Positions 1 through 6,259 are shown, counted from the stretch's first letter. The stretch is DNA of 10,575 nucleotides from an uncultured Eubacteriales bacterium (GCA_900546315.1 URCP01000096.1:1-10575), one strand, 5' to 3'. Notes: generated from the letters alone by a model not told the origin. Numbers and translations: made by a program.

Positions 1-9
1 TTTTTTTAC

Positions 10-108
10 GGGGGGGGTAGATGTCCGAGGGCGCTCAAGGGGTTGCGACTTTAAAGGCGTCGTTCCCCCCCCCGCACCCCCCTCATCCCGCAAACTTCAT
101 ACACTTAA
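10..108 (-). repeat. Hairpin-tailed repeat, copy A (diverged)
   Basis: Read on the minus strand, positions 102-91 give GTATGAAGTTTG, one mismatch from the GTATAAAGTTTG heads found at 6209 and 6920, also preceded by TTAA. A G-rich tract with GTGC inside follows, as in copy C. Next comes an imperfect inverted repeat (GGGG 39-42 and CGAC 46-49 against GTCG 59-62 and CCCC 65-68), and the G8 run at 10-17 faces the C9 run at 65-73. Three or more G tracts on the minus strand (65-89) could form a G-quadruplex. The family assignment rests on the shared head and layout only. Confidence 0.5.
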
Positions 109-144
109 TATACGAAGCAATACAAGTGCGCCAAGGGGACGAAA

Positions 145-162
145 CTGCCAACCGTTTGGCAG
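145..162. other. Small perfect hairpin in leftward leader
   Basis: CTGCCAA (145-151) pairs with TTGGCAG (156-162) around a 4-base loop. It lies about 20-35 bases downstream of the predicted start of the leftward transcript made from the promoter at 188-216. No U-tract follows on either strand, so it is not a terminator; a leader or small-RNA stem is possible. Confidence 0.45.
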
Positions 163-187
163 GCAGGAAAATTCGTGCTTACATTAT

Positions 188-216
188 ATTATATGAAAAA
201 AGCACCGGTTTGTCAA
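188..216 (-). promoter_or_regulatory. Perfect consensus sigma-A promoter, leftward
   Basis: On the minus strand TTGACA (216-211) is followed by a 17-base spacer and TATAAT (193-188). Both hexamers are exact consensus. It fires leftward across a gene-free leader of at least 180 bases and out of the window. The -35 box is inside the loop of the preceding operon's terminator and the spacer contains one arm of that hairpin and its T-tract. Confidence 0.85.
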
Positions 217-235
217 TAGCTGACCGCCCCGGTGC
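196..235 (-). terminator. Rho-independent terminator of the wall operon
   Basis: On the minus strand GCACCGG (235-229) pairs with CCGGTGC (208-202), followed directly by six T (201-196). The loop can form an inner 4-bp GTCA/TGAC stem. It lies about 80 bases downstream of the stop of the sugar isomerase gene at 318, so it should end the operon read from the 4711-4739 promoter. Confidence 0.8.
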
Positions 236-255
236 GAAAAACTTTGTAGCCGTAC

Positions 256-296
256 ACAGCAGGACGCCCCTCACAGAACGTCCCACTGTATATTTT
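256..296 (+). terminator. Interrupted hairpin with T-run, possible rightward terminator
   Basis: ACAG (256-259) and GGACG (262-266) pair with CGTCC (279-283) and CTGT (286-289), with a CA/CA internal mismatch, followed on the plus strand by ATATTTTTT. This has the form of a terminator for rightward transcripts. No rightward gene precedes it in the window, so it may stop antisense transcription or simply be part of the 3' region of the leftward operon. Confidence 0.35.
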
Positions 297-317
297 TTAT
301 AGCCAATTAAAGCGAAA

Positions 318-1235
318 TTATTTCAGCGCCGCGTCAAGCCCATACTTATCAGTGATATGATGCGCTATCTTACAAAGCAGCGCCGCCGCGTCCGGCATAA
401 GCTCCTTGTCAAAATGATTATAGAAATTATCCGCCTCATAGACAAAATCCCCATCATACCCGATGTCAATCAGCCCCTCGGCAAACCCCTTCCAATCAAC
501 ATTTCCGAACCCCGGCGCCGTATGATCATCACTCTTCCCGTAATTATCATGCAAATGCAGCGCCTTCAGCCTCTTCCCCAGCGTCCGCACCATATCCCCG
601 ACCGGCTTCTCGCCGACCAGATTAGCGTGCCCCACGTCAAGGCAAGCCACAAACCGCTCCCCATTAACGCAGTCCCCGCAAAGCGAATTCAGCGTATCAA
701 CATAATCCGCCATCTCCTCACTCGAAGAGCAGACAGTCGGACATATGCACTTCTTCTCGTTATCCCAGTTGAACATATTCTCGACCGCCGTCTGAACGTT
801 ATATTTATCCAGATACGGAATCAGCCTCGAATAAACCTTCACCGCGAGCTCCTTATTCTCCTTCGCCATCGAGCCGTAACGGTTCTCACGGATGATAGGC
901 GGATGAACGACCGCGTGACGGGCGCCGAGCAGAGACGATATGTAAAGCGCCTTGACCTCCGCGCGGAAAATCACCTCGTCATTCTCCTCGTCCCCGGTCC
1001 AAGTTGGGAACGGCGTATGCGTCTGATAGACGTACATCCCGTGATCCTCGATGAGTTTCCGAAGCTTCGTGTACTTCTCCGCGAGCTCGTCGTCGCTCAT
1101 GACGAGAACGCCCGAATCGAGCGGGAAGAACATACTGTAATCAAGCGAGTCAAACCCCGCCTCCGCGAGAAGCCTGACAGTCTCCTCGATTCCGAAGAAC
1201 TTGTCGAATCTCTCAGTCTGTGTGCAGATCTTCAT
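318..1235 (-). CDS. Sugar phosphate isomerase/epimerase, TIM barrel (AP-endonuclease 2 family)
   Basis: A 305-residue protein, the usual length for xylose-isomerase-like TIM-barrel enzymes that interconvert sugars or sugar phosphates, or inositol derivatives, with a divalent metal; the substrate cannot be read from sequence. Candidate metal ligands fall in the expected order: E152 (AVENM), D200 with H203 (DVGHAN), H227 (HLHDN) and E267 (YEAD); H111 (VVHPP) is also typical. No signal peptide, so cytoplasmic. I chose the ATG at 1235 rather than an in-frame ATG 33 codons upstream because AAAGGA sits just before it and the longer version would run into the preceding gene. It starts 16 bases after the stop of the carboxypeptidase gene, and its ribosome binding site abuts that stop, so translation is probably coupled. 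Being last in a cell-wall operon is unusual for this family and suggests an amino-sugar or wall-sugar substrate, as inference only. Confidence 0.85.
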   Translation of the reverse strand: MKICTQTERFDKFFGIEETVRLLAEAGFDSLDYSMFFPLDSGVLVMSDDELAEKYTKLRKLIEDHGMYVYQTHTPFPTWTGDEENDEVIFRAEVKALYISSLLGARHAVVHPPIIRENRYGSMAKENKELAVKVYSRLIPYLDKYNVQTAVENMFNWDNEKKCICPTVCSSSEEMADYVDTLNSLCGDCVNGERFVACLDVGHANLVGEKPVGDMVRTLGKRLKALHLHDNYGKSDDHTAPGFGNVDWKGFAEGLIDIGYDGDFVYEADNFYNHFDKELMPDAAALLCKIAHHITDKYGLDAALK

Positions 1236-1251
1236 GATATTTGTTCCTTTC

Positions 1252-2928
1252 TTAACTATTTCCAAGATAAGTCCAATACTCCTCAAGGCACATTCCGAGC
1301 GTCTGCATCTGCTGGGCGTGGAATCTGCCGACATAACGATAGTGCCACGGTTCGAAGGATATGCCGGTGATACTTACCTTGTCCTCCGGGTATCTGAGGA
1401 TGAAGCCGAATTTCCAGCAGTTCTCCTTCAGCCACGTGTATGCCGCCTCGTTCGCGAAGGCTATGTCCGCAGCAGGGAGATTGTGCAGGTCGGCACAGAG
1501 ACCTGACTGGTGCTCGCTCGAGCCCGGCGGGTTGATTATTGTCGCGGTTGTCGCGTAGGCGTCAGCTTCGCTCATTCCGCCCGCTATATATTGCTGTTTG
1601 CGGTTGTTGAAGTTGTATTCCTGCGTCGCGTAGCTGCGGTAGCCGGAGGTGACGCTCACGTCCTCGTAGCCCGCGGCTTTAAGCTCGATGAACATCGCCT
1701 CGAGAGCCTTCTCGGCGTAGAGACGCATCTGCTGGGTCTGGCGGCCGTCGTTTCTCGTGTTCACGACAGACGTGAGGTCCGGCGGGACATAGGTCGAGTC
1801 GAGATTGTGCGTCACGTTGACGAGCGTCAGGTATTCCGGCGTGTTTCCGGGGTTCAGGTACTGCTCGTAGCCGGAGAGGTCGGTCAGGAAGCCGAGCTCC
1901 GGCATCGGGACAGCCGCCGCCGCCTCGTCCTCGTCGATGTGGTCGAGGGTCGACGGGTACCGGAGCAGGAAATAGAGGTCGGCGTACTCCGCCTCGGTGT
2001 TTTTCGGGAGCTTGCCGTCGTCGCCGAGGTTGGTTATCACGCGGTCGACCGTGACCGTGTGCTTTCTCGAATCGACGCTGATGTTGAGACCCTTGAAATA
2101 CGTCTTGACGAAATCGACCGGGACATAGACCTTGCCGTCCTTGTAGTAGCTGTCAGCCCCGAGACGCGTCTCGACCGTGTTGACATACGCGACGCGGCTT
2201 CCGGTCAGGAACCGGATCGTCTCCGCCTCGTCGTTCTTGATCACGTATTTTATGTCGTCGACGTCGCCGATGACAGCGAGACCGCAGAGATCGGCAATGT
2301 CAGAGAAGCAGACATAGATTCTCCCGTCGCGCACCGCGTCGACGTATTTCAGCGTGCTCCTGTTACCGCCGATCTCGTAGGCGTAGCCGGACTCGTCCGA
2401 ACCGCTCACCTTCACGAGGTTATAGAAGAACATCATCGCCGTGATGCCCGACAGGATTACGACGAGCACGAGATAGATCATGAATCTCGAGATGAAGGTG
2501 CGTATCGCCGAGGCGCGGCGTTTTTTCGCGTAGTAGCGCTCTCTCTGCCGCTGGACCCGGTTTATCTCGATCTGCTCGGCGGTGAGCTTTATCTTCTGCG
2601 GCTCCGCGGAGCGTTTCGCGGGAGCGCGGTAGTTTCTCGGGGCGTTTCCCGGTCGGTTATTTGCCGGTCGGCTGTTTGCCGTCCTGCCGTTCGGGTTTCC
2701 CTGCCGCTGATTATTATTGTATGTGCCCCGCGCGCCGTTCTGCGCGGGGTTGTTCCGCTGGGGATTGCCGCGCGGGATATTGTTCTGCTGATTATTGTTC
2801 CCCGGAACGCCGTTCCGTGGAGTATTGTTCTGTGTGTAACCGTTCCGCCCGGCGGGACGGTTCTGACCCTGCGGATAGCCGTTGTTTCCCGGACGCGGCT
2901 GTCCTCCGGGTCGCTGATTATTGTTCAT
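1252..2928 (-). CDS. VanY-type D-alanyl-D-alanine carboxypeptidase (M15B), membrane-anchored
   Basis: A 558-residue zinc peptidase expected to remove the terminal D-Ala from peptidoglycan stem peptides outside the cell. Order of parts: residues 1-100 are low-complexity (29 Asn, 13 Arg, rich in Pro/Gly/Gln, no Asp, Glu or Lys); 101-146 form a basic juxtamembrane segment; about 147-170 is a single membrane helix; about 190-297 resembles a copper-amine-oxidase N-terminal-like stalk domain (GRIYV and GKVYVPVDFV motifs); about 395-550 is the VanY domain. In the last, SGYRS (428-432), SEHQSG with H473, CADL with D480, and EPWHYR with E526 and H529 supply the expected three zinc ligands and the catalytic Glu, so it looks active. 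The ATG at 2928 is preceded by two CGAAAGGAT repeats; the nearer leaves a rather long 13-base gap. It is the middle gene of the operon, 87 bases after the M23-like gene. Ordinary VanY/DacB proteins are half this length; the extra tail is the oddity. Confidence 0.9.
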   Translation of the reverse strand: MNNNQRPGGQPRPGNNGYPQGQNRPAGRNGYTQNNTPRNGVPGNNNQQNNIPRGNPQRNNPAQNGARGTYNNNQRQGNPNGRTANSRPANNRPGNAPRNYRAPAKRSAEPQKIKLTAEQIEINRVQRQRERYYAKKRRASAIRTFISRFMIYLVLVVILSGITAMMFFYNLVKVSGSDESGYAYEIGGNRSTLKYVDAVRDGRIYVCFSDIADLCGLAVIGDVDDIKYVIKNDEAETIRFLTGSRVAYVNTVETRLGADSYYKDGKVYVPVDFVKTYFKGLNISVDSRKHTVTVDRVITNLGDDGKLPKNTEAEYADLYFLLRYPSTLDHIDEDEAAAAVPMPELGFLTDLSGYEQYLNPGNTPEYLTLVNVTHNLDSTYVPPDLTSVVNTRNDGRQTQQMRLYAEKALEAMFIELKAAGYEDVSVTSGYRSYATQEYNFNNRKQQYIAGGMSEADAYATTATIINPPGSSEHQSGLCADLHNLPAADIAFANEAAYTWLKENCWKFGFILRYPEDKVSITGISFEPWHYRYVGRFHAQQMQTLGMCLEEYWTYLGNS

Positions 2929-2940
2929 ATATTTATGAAG

Positions 2941-2963
2941 ATCCTTTCGCGAAAATCCTTTCG
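2941..2963 (-). promoter_or_regulatory. Duplicated ribosome binding site
   Basis: The 9-mer CGAAAGGAT occurs twice on the minus strand (2963-2955 and 2949-2941) upstream of the ATG at 2928. Both contain the AAAGGA motif used by other genes here. The nearer is 13 bases from the start codon, longer than the 8-9 bases seen for neighbours, so initiation may be modest or ribosomes may stand by on the upstream copy. Confidence 0.45.
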
Positions 2964-2981
2964 TGATAACGCATACACATC

Positions 2982-3009
2982 CCGGGCGGCGTCTCGCGAC
3001 CCCGCCCGG
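2982..3009. other. Intercistronic GC-rich hairpin with GNRA-type tip
   Basis: CCGGGCGG (2982-2989) pairs with CCGCCCGG (3002-3009). Read on the minus strand, the inner GTC/GAC pairs close on a GCGA tetraloop. It starts 6 bases past the stop of the M23-like gene and lies between two genes of one operon. No U-tract follows, so it should not terminate; a role in mRNA processing or in protecting the upstream message is plausible. Confidence 0.6.
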
Positions 3010-3015
3010 ACGGTA

Positions 3016-4647
3016 TTATTCCATTACCACGCCGTTCTCCCAGAGAGAGTACGGGCAGACCGGCACATTAAACACAGTCGTCGTCACGTGGACTCCCGAG
3101 TTCGACGTGAAACCGGTGTTTCCGGAGACGCCGATCGATTCGCCTTTGGTAACGCTCTGACCGACCTGCACGTTCGTCGCGTCCATGTTGTAGTACCACG
3201 TCTTGAGCCCGAGACCGTGATCTATTATGACCGTGTACCCGCTGTATTCGAGATATCCTGCAAAGACGACGGTTCCGTTGTTCGCGGCGATAACCTGCTT
3301 TCCGTTCGCCACGTAGTAGTCGACGCCGTCGTTTCTGTAGACCTCGCTTGTCGCCGCGATCTTGACGTATCTTCCGAATCCGCGCTTGATGAACGCCGCC
3401 TTGCTGTCGAACAGGCTCTGATCAAGCGCCTCGATGAACGCGCCCTCCCAGAGCGGCGTCTCGGACGAGGAAGTCAGCAGAGAATCGGTCGCGTCGTGGA
3501 ATGCCTTCAGCGCCGCCTCGCTGCGCGACTGGGCGACAACCGACGCATCCGCGTCAAAGCTCGACGAGCCGAACTCCTTCGGCGTTATGTCGAGAATGAC
3601 GTCCTGCGTCACCTCGCCGTATGAGAAGGTCATCTTCACGCTCTCGCCGGTGAAGTCCATGCCGATCGGAATCAGAGCCCTCGAGTAGTCGCCGTCGGTG
3701 TAGAACTTCGGCGTGAACCCTATATCCGGCTCGCTCGCGAAGGTGATGCCCGACGGGTCGTCGACGTTTTTCGCCGTGATGACGACGAACTCGCCCGGCT
3801 CAATCTCGGTCTCGCCGAGGTAGAAGACAGCCGGGAGAAGGATCTTCGCCTTGAATTTATAGACAGCCTCGCCGTAGCGCGCCTTGTCCTCGGTCTCGTA
3901 CCACTTCGCCTCGACGGTGACGTCGATGGTCTTGCCCTCGAGCGACGCGTTCGCTATGTTCGCGTAGAGGTCGCTGTAGACGACGTTGCCCTTGTCGCTG
4001 ATTGTGACAGTGCAGAAGTCCGGCTCGATGTCGAAGTTCAGCGCGAACGCGCCCTTCATCATGTGAACCTTCTCCGGCGCGGTGCCGAGAGAGATGCCAC
4101 CGAGCGGCACGTAATCGCCGCTGTAGGTCTCATAGACCCAGCTTGCGGTGTCCGGATTTATCGCCTCGCCCGAAACCGTGAGGGTCGGGAAGGTCGTCGT
4201 GTCATAGAGGCACCTCGCGTACTCGGTCGAGAGGAACGCCGACGCGTCCGCCTCGGTTATCCGGTAAGCCTTCCCGCCGTTGTCGACGAAATAAGCCTCG
4301 GACGGATCGCTCGTGAAATAATACTTGTAAACCGACTCGCGGTCGTAGGTGAAGAACCTGAACTCAAAGTAATCGGTTCCGACCAGCGGATCCGGGAGAG
4401 AGGTCTGCTCGACCGAGTGGTCGTTCAGCTCAACGAAGCTTGCGATTGTAGCAGCGGAGCGGGCGTCGTCCGAGTCAAGGTCGAACTCATTCCCGGCGGG
4501 GTCAGTGATGACGAGCTTTGAGACGCTCGCCTTCTCGACCGGAGCGTTCTGCGCCGTCACGTAGTTGGCGATCGCGACGTAGGACGGCGTGAAAAGCACG
4601 GCGACCACCGCGAGCGCGGAGAGTATATTTTTTATCGGGTTGTTCAT
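3016..4647 (-). CDS. Membrane-anchored M23/LytM-like protein, probably inactive
   Basis: A 543-residue protein with an N-terminal hydrophobic segment (about 8-30), then about 400 extracytoplasmic residues I do not recognise, containing probable beta-rich segments, and a C-terminal M23/LytM fold (about 437-530). The fold is clear from GVDYYVANGKQVIAANNG, VIIDHGLGLKTWYYN, VQVGQSVTKGESIGVSGNTG and GVHV. Against the usual motifs the zinc-binding HxGxD reads N439-D-G-V-D443, the TxYxH catalytic His is N487, and HxH reads H520-V-T522. So two of three zinc ligands and one of two catalytic His are replaced, and I infer it binds rather than cuts peptidoglycan, like the degenerate LytM proteins EnvC, NlpD and B. 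subtilis SpoIIQ. The ATG at 4647 has AAAGGG upstream; an ATG 32 codons earlier overlaps the promoter and is rejected. First gene of the operon. An activator of, or scaffold for, the VanY enzyme next door is the natural hypothesis. Confidence 0.85.
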   Translation of the reverse strand: MNNPIKNILSALAVVAVLFTPSYVAIANYVTAQNAPVEKASVSKLVITDPAGNEFDLDSDDARSAATIASFVELNDHSVEQTSLPDPLVGTDYFEFRFFTYDRESVYKYYFTSDPSEAYFVDNGGKAYRITEADASAFLSTEYARCLYDTTTFPTLTVSGEAINPDTASWVYETYSGDYVPLGGISLGTAPEKVHMMKGAFALNFDIEPDFCTVTISDKGNVVYSDLYANIANASLEGKTIDVTVEAKWYETEDKARYGEAVYKFKAKILLPAVFYLGETEIEPGEFVVITAKNVDDPSGITFASEPDIGFTPKFYTDGDYSRALIPIGMDFTGESVKMTFSYGEVTQDVILDITPKEFGSSSFDADASVVAQSRSEAALKAFHDATDSLLTSSSETPLWEGAFIEALDQSLFDSKAAFIKRGFGRYVKIAATSEVYRNDGVDYYVANGKQVIAANNGTVVFAGYLEYSGYTVIIDHGLGLKTWYYNMDATNVQVGQSVTKGESIGVSGNTGFTSNSGVHVTTTVFNVPVCPYSLWENGVVME

Positions 4648-4684
4648 ATCGAATTCCCTTTCATCAGCGTTATATGATCTGACA

Positions 4685-4699
4685 GGTGTCAAAAACACC
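4685..4699. promoter_or_regulatory. Inverted repeat in the operon leader
   Basis: GGTGT and ACACC flank 5 bases, and the overlapping GACAGGTGTC (4681-4690) is also nearly symmetric. It lies 12 bases downstream of the -10 box, thus at the start of the leader of the wall operon. It could be an operator for an unknown repressor or a 5' stabilising stem. No regulator family is recognisable from it. Confidence 0.35.
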
Positions 4700-4710
4700 C
4701 ACACACATAT

Positions 4711-4739
4711 ATTATACAATACTTTTTGCCCGAGGTCAA
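4711..4739 (-). promoter_or_regulatory. Sigma-A promoter of the wall operon
   Basis: On the minus strand TTGACC (4739-4734), 17-base spacer, TATAAT (4716-4711). Predicted start near 4704, giving a leader of about 57 bases to the ATG at 4647. It should drive the M23-like, VanY and sugar isomerase genes as one message ending at 196-235. Confidence 0.85.
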
Positions 4740-4770
4740 GCATATTCTCGAAAATTCAGAGAAGAAACAC

Positions 4771-4803
4771 AAAAAAAATTCCCGGAAGGTTGATTTCCGG
4801 GAA
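4771..4803 (-). terminator. Rho-independent terminator of dapL
   Basis: On the minus strand TTCCCGGAA (4803-4795) pairs with TTCCGGGAA (4787-4779) around a 7-base loop and is followed by eight T, the first two of which close the stem. It is about 140 bases past the dapL stop and 30 bases before the promoter of the next operon, which separates the two transcription units. Confidence 0.9.
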
Positions 4804-4843
4804 TGATTCGGGAAAATGAAGACAGGACGACACCGTTCGGAGC

Positions 4844-4934
4844 GGGCGACCAATGGTCTCATCTACAAACGTAGACATATATCCGCGCGATTGTCCGTGC
4901 CGCAAAACCCCGCAGGGGCGACCATTGGTCGTCC
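4844..4934. repeat. REP-like structured inverted repeat in the dapL 3' region
   Basis: GGGCGACCAATGGTC (4844-4858) is the inverse of GACCATTGGTCGTCC (4920-4934) with one mismatch in 15, and each arm is itself a palindrome around GACCA-N-TGGTC. Between them are a TCTAC/GTAGA hairpin (4862-4875) and a CCCC/GGGG hairpin (4908-4918). Folded, it would be a long stem closing a multi-branched loop. The form suits an extragenic repeat or a small non-autonomous element; I believe similar GGCGACCATTGG palindromes recur in gut clostridial genomes, but cannot confirm it here. Confidence 0.6.
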
Positions 4935-4943
4935 GCCTCACAA

Positions 4944-6128
4944 TCAACCGAGGAGCTTCACAATCCTCTCCGCCGCCTCTTTCGTGCGATCTTTGTCGCC
5001 GAACGCGGTGAGCCTGAAGCATCCCTCGCCCATCTCGCCGAAGCCCGCGCCGGGTGTGCCGACGACGTTCGCCTTTTCGAGGAGCAGGTCGAAGAATTCC
5101 CAGCTCTTCATATTGTCCGGGCACTCGAGCCAGATATACGGGGAGTTGACGCCGCCGGTGTATCTGATTCCGATTTTGTCGAGCGCGTCGGCTATCGTCT
5201 TCGCGTTCCCGCGGTAGTAGTCGAGGTTCGCCTTTATCTGCGCGCGTCCCTCGGGGGAGAAGACGGCGGCGGCGGCTTTCTGAACCGGGTAGGAGACGCC
5301 GTTGAACTTGGTCGTCTGGCGTCTGAGCCAGAGCTTGTTGAGTATCGCTCCGTCGCGGACGAGGGTCTTCGGAACGACTGTCCAGCCGCATCTCGTTCCG
5401 GTGAACCCGGCGGTCTTCGAGAAGGAGCAGAACTCGATCGCGCACTCCTTCGCGCCCGGGATCTCGTAGATCGAGCGGACGAGGTCGGGCGACGACACGA
5501 AGGTCTCATACGCGGCGTCGAAGAGTATGACGGCGTCGCGCGCTGCCGCGTACTCGACCCATTTCGTGAGCCCGGCATGGTCATAGGCGGCGCCCGTCGG
5601 GTTGTTCGGTGAGCAGAGGTAGATGATGTCGGCGTCGACGCTGTCGTCGGGGAGCGGGAGGAAGCCGTTTTCTTTTGTGCCGGCAGCGAAGATTATCTTT
5701 CTGCCGTCCATTATGTTAGTGTCGACATAGACCGGGTAGACGGGGTCGGGAACGAGGACAGTGTTGTCCTTTGAGAAGATGTCGAGGATGTTGCCGATAT
5801 CGCTCTTGGCGCCGTCCGAGATGAAGATCTCGTCGCTGTCGAGGGTGACGTTGTCCTCTTCTTTATAATAGTCGCGGATGGCGTCGCGGAGGAAGGCGTA
5901 GCCCTGTTCGGGACCGTAGCCTTTGAAGGTCTCCTTCTTTCCCATTTCGTCGGCGGCTTCGTGGAAGGCTTTGACGACTGCGTCGCAGAGCGGGAGGGTG
6001 ACGTCGCCGATGCCGAGACGGATTATGTCGGCGTCCGGATGAGCGGCTTTATACGCGTTGGCGCGCTTCGCGACCTCGGAGAAGAGGTAGCTCTCCTTCA
6101 GGTTTCTGTAGTTCTGGTTGATCTTCAT
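4944..6128 (-). CDS. dapL: LL-diaminopimelate aminotransferase
   Basis: A 394-residue PLP enzyme that transfers an amino group from glutamate to tetrahydrodipicolinate, giving LL-diaminopimelate in one step for lysine and peptidoglycan (EC 2.6.1.83). The N-terminus is diagnostic of DapL: NYRNLKESYLFSEVAKR and RLGIGDVTLPL. Fold-type I landmarks are present: SPNNPTG with N175, FDAAY with D204 and Y207, the PLP lysine K238 in SFSKTAGFTGTRCGW, and R372 in FRLTAFG for the substrate carboxylate. Length is normal and no key residue is missing. The ATG at 6128 has AAAGGG about 10 bases upstream. It is read alone from the promoter at 6162-6190 to the terminator at 4771-4803. DapL presence implies the aminotransferase variant of the DAP pathway, which bypasses the DapD/DapC/DapE acyl steps. 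Confidence 0.96.
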   Translation of the reverse strand: MKINQNYRNLKESYLFSEVAKRANAYKAAHPDADIIRLGIGDVTLPLCDAVVKAFHEAADEMGKKETFKGYGPEQGYAFLRDAIRDYYKEEDNVTLDSDEIFISDGAKSDIGNILDIFSKDNTVLVPDPVYPVYVDTNIMDGRKIIFAAGTKENGFLPLPDDSVDADIIYLCSPNNPTGAAYDHAGLTKWVEYAAARDAVILFDAAYETFVSSPDLVRSIYEIPGAKECAIEFCSFSKTAGFTGTRCGWTVVPKTLVRDGAILNKLWLRRQTTKFNGVSYPVQKAAAAVFSPEGRAQIKANLDYYRGNAKTIADALDKIGIRYTGGVNSPYIWLECPDNMKSWEFFDLLLEKANVVGTPGAGFGEMGEGCFRLTAFGDKDRTKEAAERIVKLLG

Positions 6129-6161
6129 ATCTTTTCCCTTTCTCAGAAAATGCTTTACTTT

Positions 6162-6190
6162 ATTATATCATTTTTTTGAGGGGGTTTCTA
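6162..6190 (-). promoter_or_regulatory. Probable promoter of dapL
   Basis: On the minus strand TAGAAA (6190-6185), 17-base spacer, TATAAT (6167-6162). The -10 is exact, preceded by TGA as in the other promoters here; the -35 matches consensus at four of six. The leader to the dapL ATG is about 27 bases. Confidence 0.65.
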
Positions 6191-6200
6191 TAGGGAAAAA

Positions 6201-6222
6201 TTAATAATGTATAAAGTTTGAG
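6201..6222 (+). repeat. Hairpin-tailed repeat, copy B
   Basis: TTAAT followed by TGTATAAAGTTTGAG (6208-6222), identical over 15 bases to copy C at 6919-6933 in the same orientation. A perfect hairpin follows at 6234-6259. Copies B and C bracket the toxin-antitoxin operon. Confidence 0.65.
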
Positions 6223-6233
6223 GATATAAAGGC

Positions 6234-6259
6234 GCGTCGACCGCAGGTACGGTCGACGC
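6234..6259 (-). terminator. Perfect hairpin after the toxin gene, possible terminator
   Basis: GCGTCGACCG pairs with CGGTCGACGC around a 6-base loop. On the minus strand it lies 11 bases past the toxin stop and is followed by GCCTTTATAT, only a weak U-tract. It probably ends the toxin-antitoxin message, or at least protects its 3' end. It also sits where a hairpin follows the head of each repeat copy. Confidence 0.5.

Larger units (their letters stand above)
1..317. other. Gene-free left edge
   Basis: No convincing protein gene lies here. A 93-codon open frame exists on the plus strand from 21 to 302, but it has no ribosome binding site, crosses a C9 homopolymer and several hairpins, and resembles no family I know. 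The stretch holds a G8 run (10-17), a C9 run (65-73), a C6 run (77-82), a copy of a hairpin-tailed repeat, a small perfect hairpin, a leftward promoter, the terminator of the next operon and a further hairpin. These are listed separately. Confidence 0.7.

Noticed and set aside
21..302. Plus-strand frame of 93 codons at the left edge
   Set aside because: No ribosome binding site, passes through homopolymers, a promoter and a terminator on the other strand, and resembles no known protein.
357..1370. 337-codon open frame on the plus strand opposite the sugar isomerase
   Set aside because: Antisense shadow of a gene with conserved metal-site motifs; no start signal and no recognisable domain.
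1510..3624. 704-codon open frame on the plus strand across the VanY and M23-like genes
   Set aside because: It is antisense to two genes with clear catalytic or fold motifs. Its Arg/Val/Asp-heavy composition is what reverse reading of GC-rich codons gives, and it has no ribosome binding site. The lack of stops reflects avoidance of TTA, CTA and TCA codons on the true strand.
4756..5445. 229-codon minus-strand frame overlapping dapL and its 3' region
   Set aside because: It lies out of frame within dapL, is extremely Arg-rich, and runs through the dapL terminator and the inverted-repeat element.
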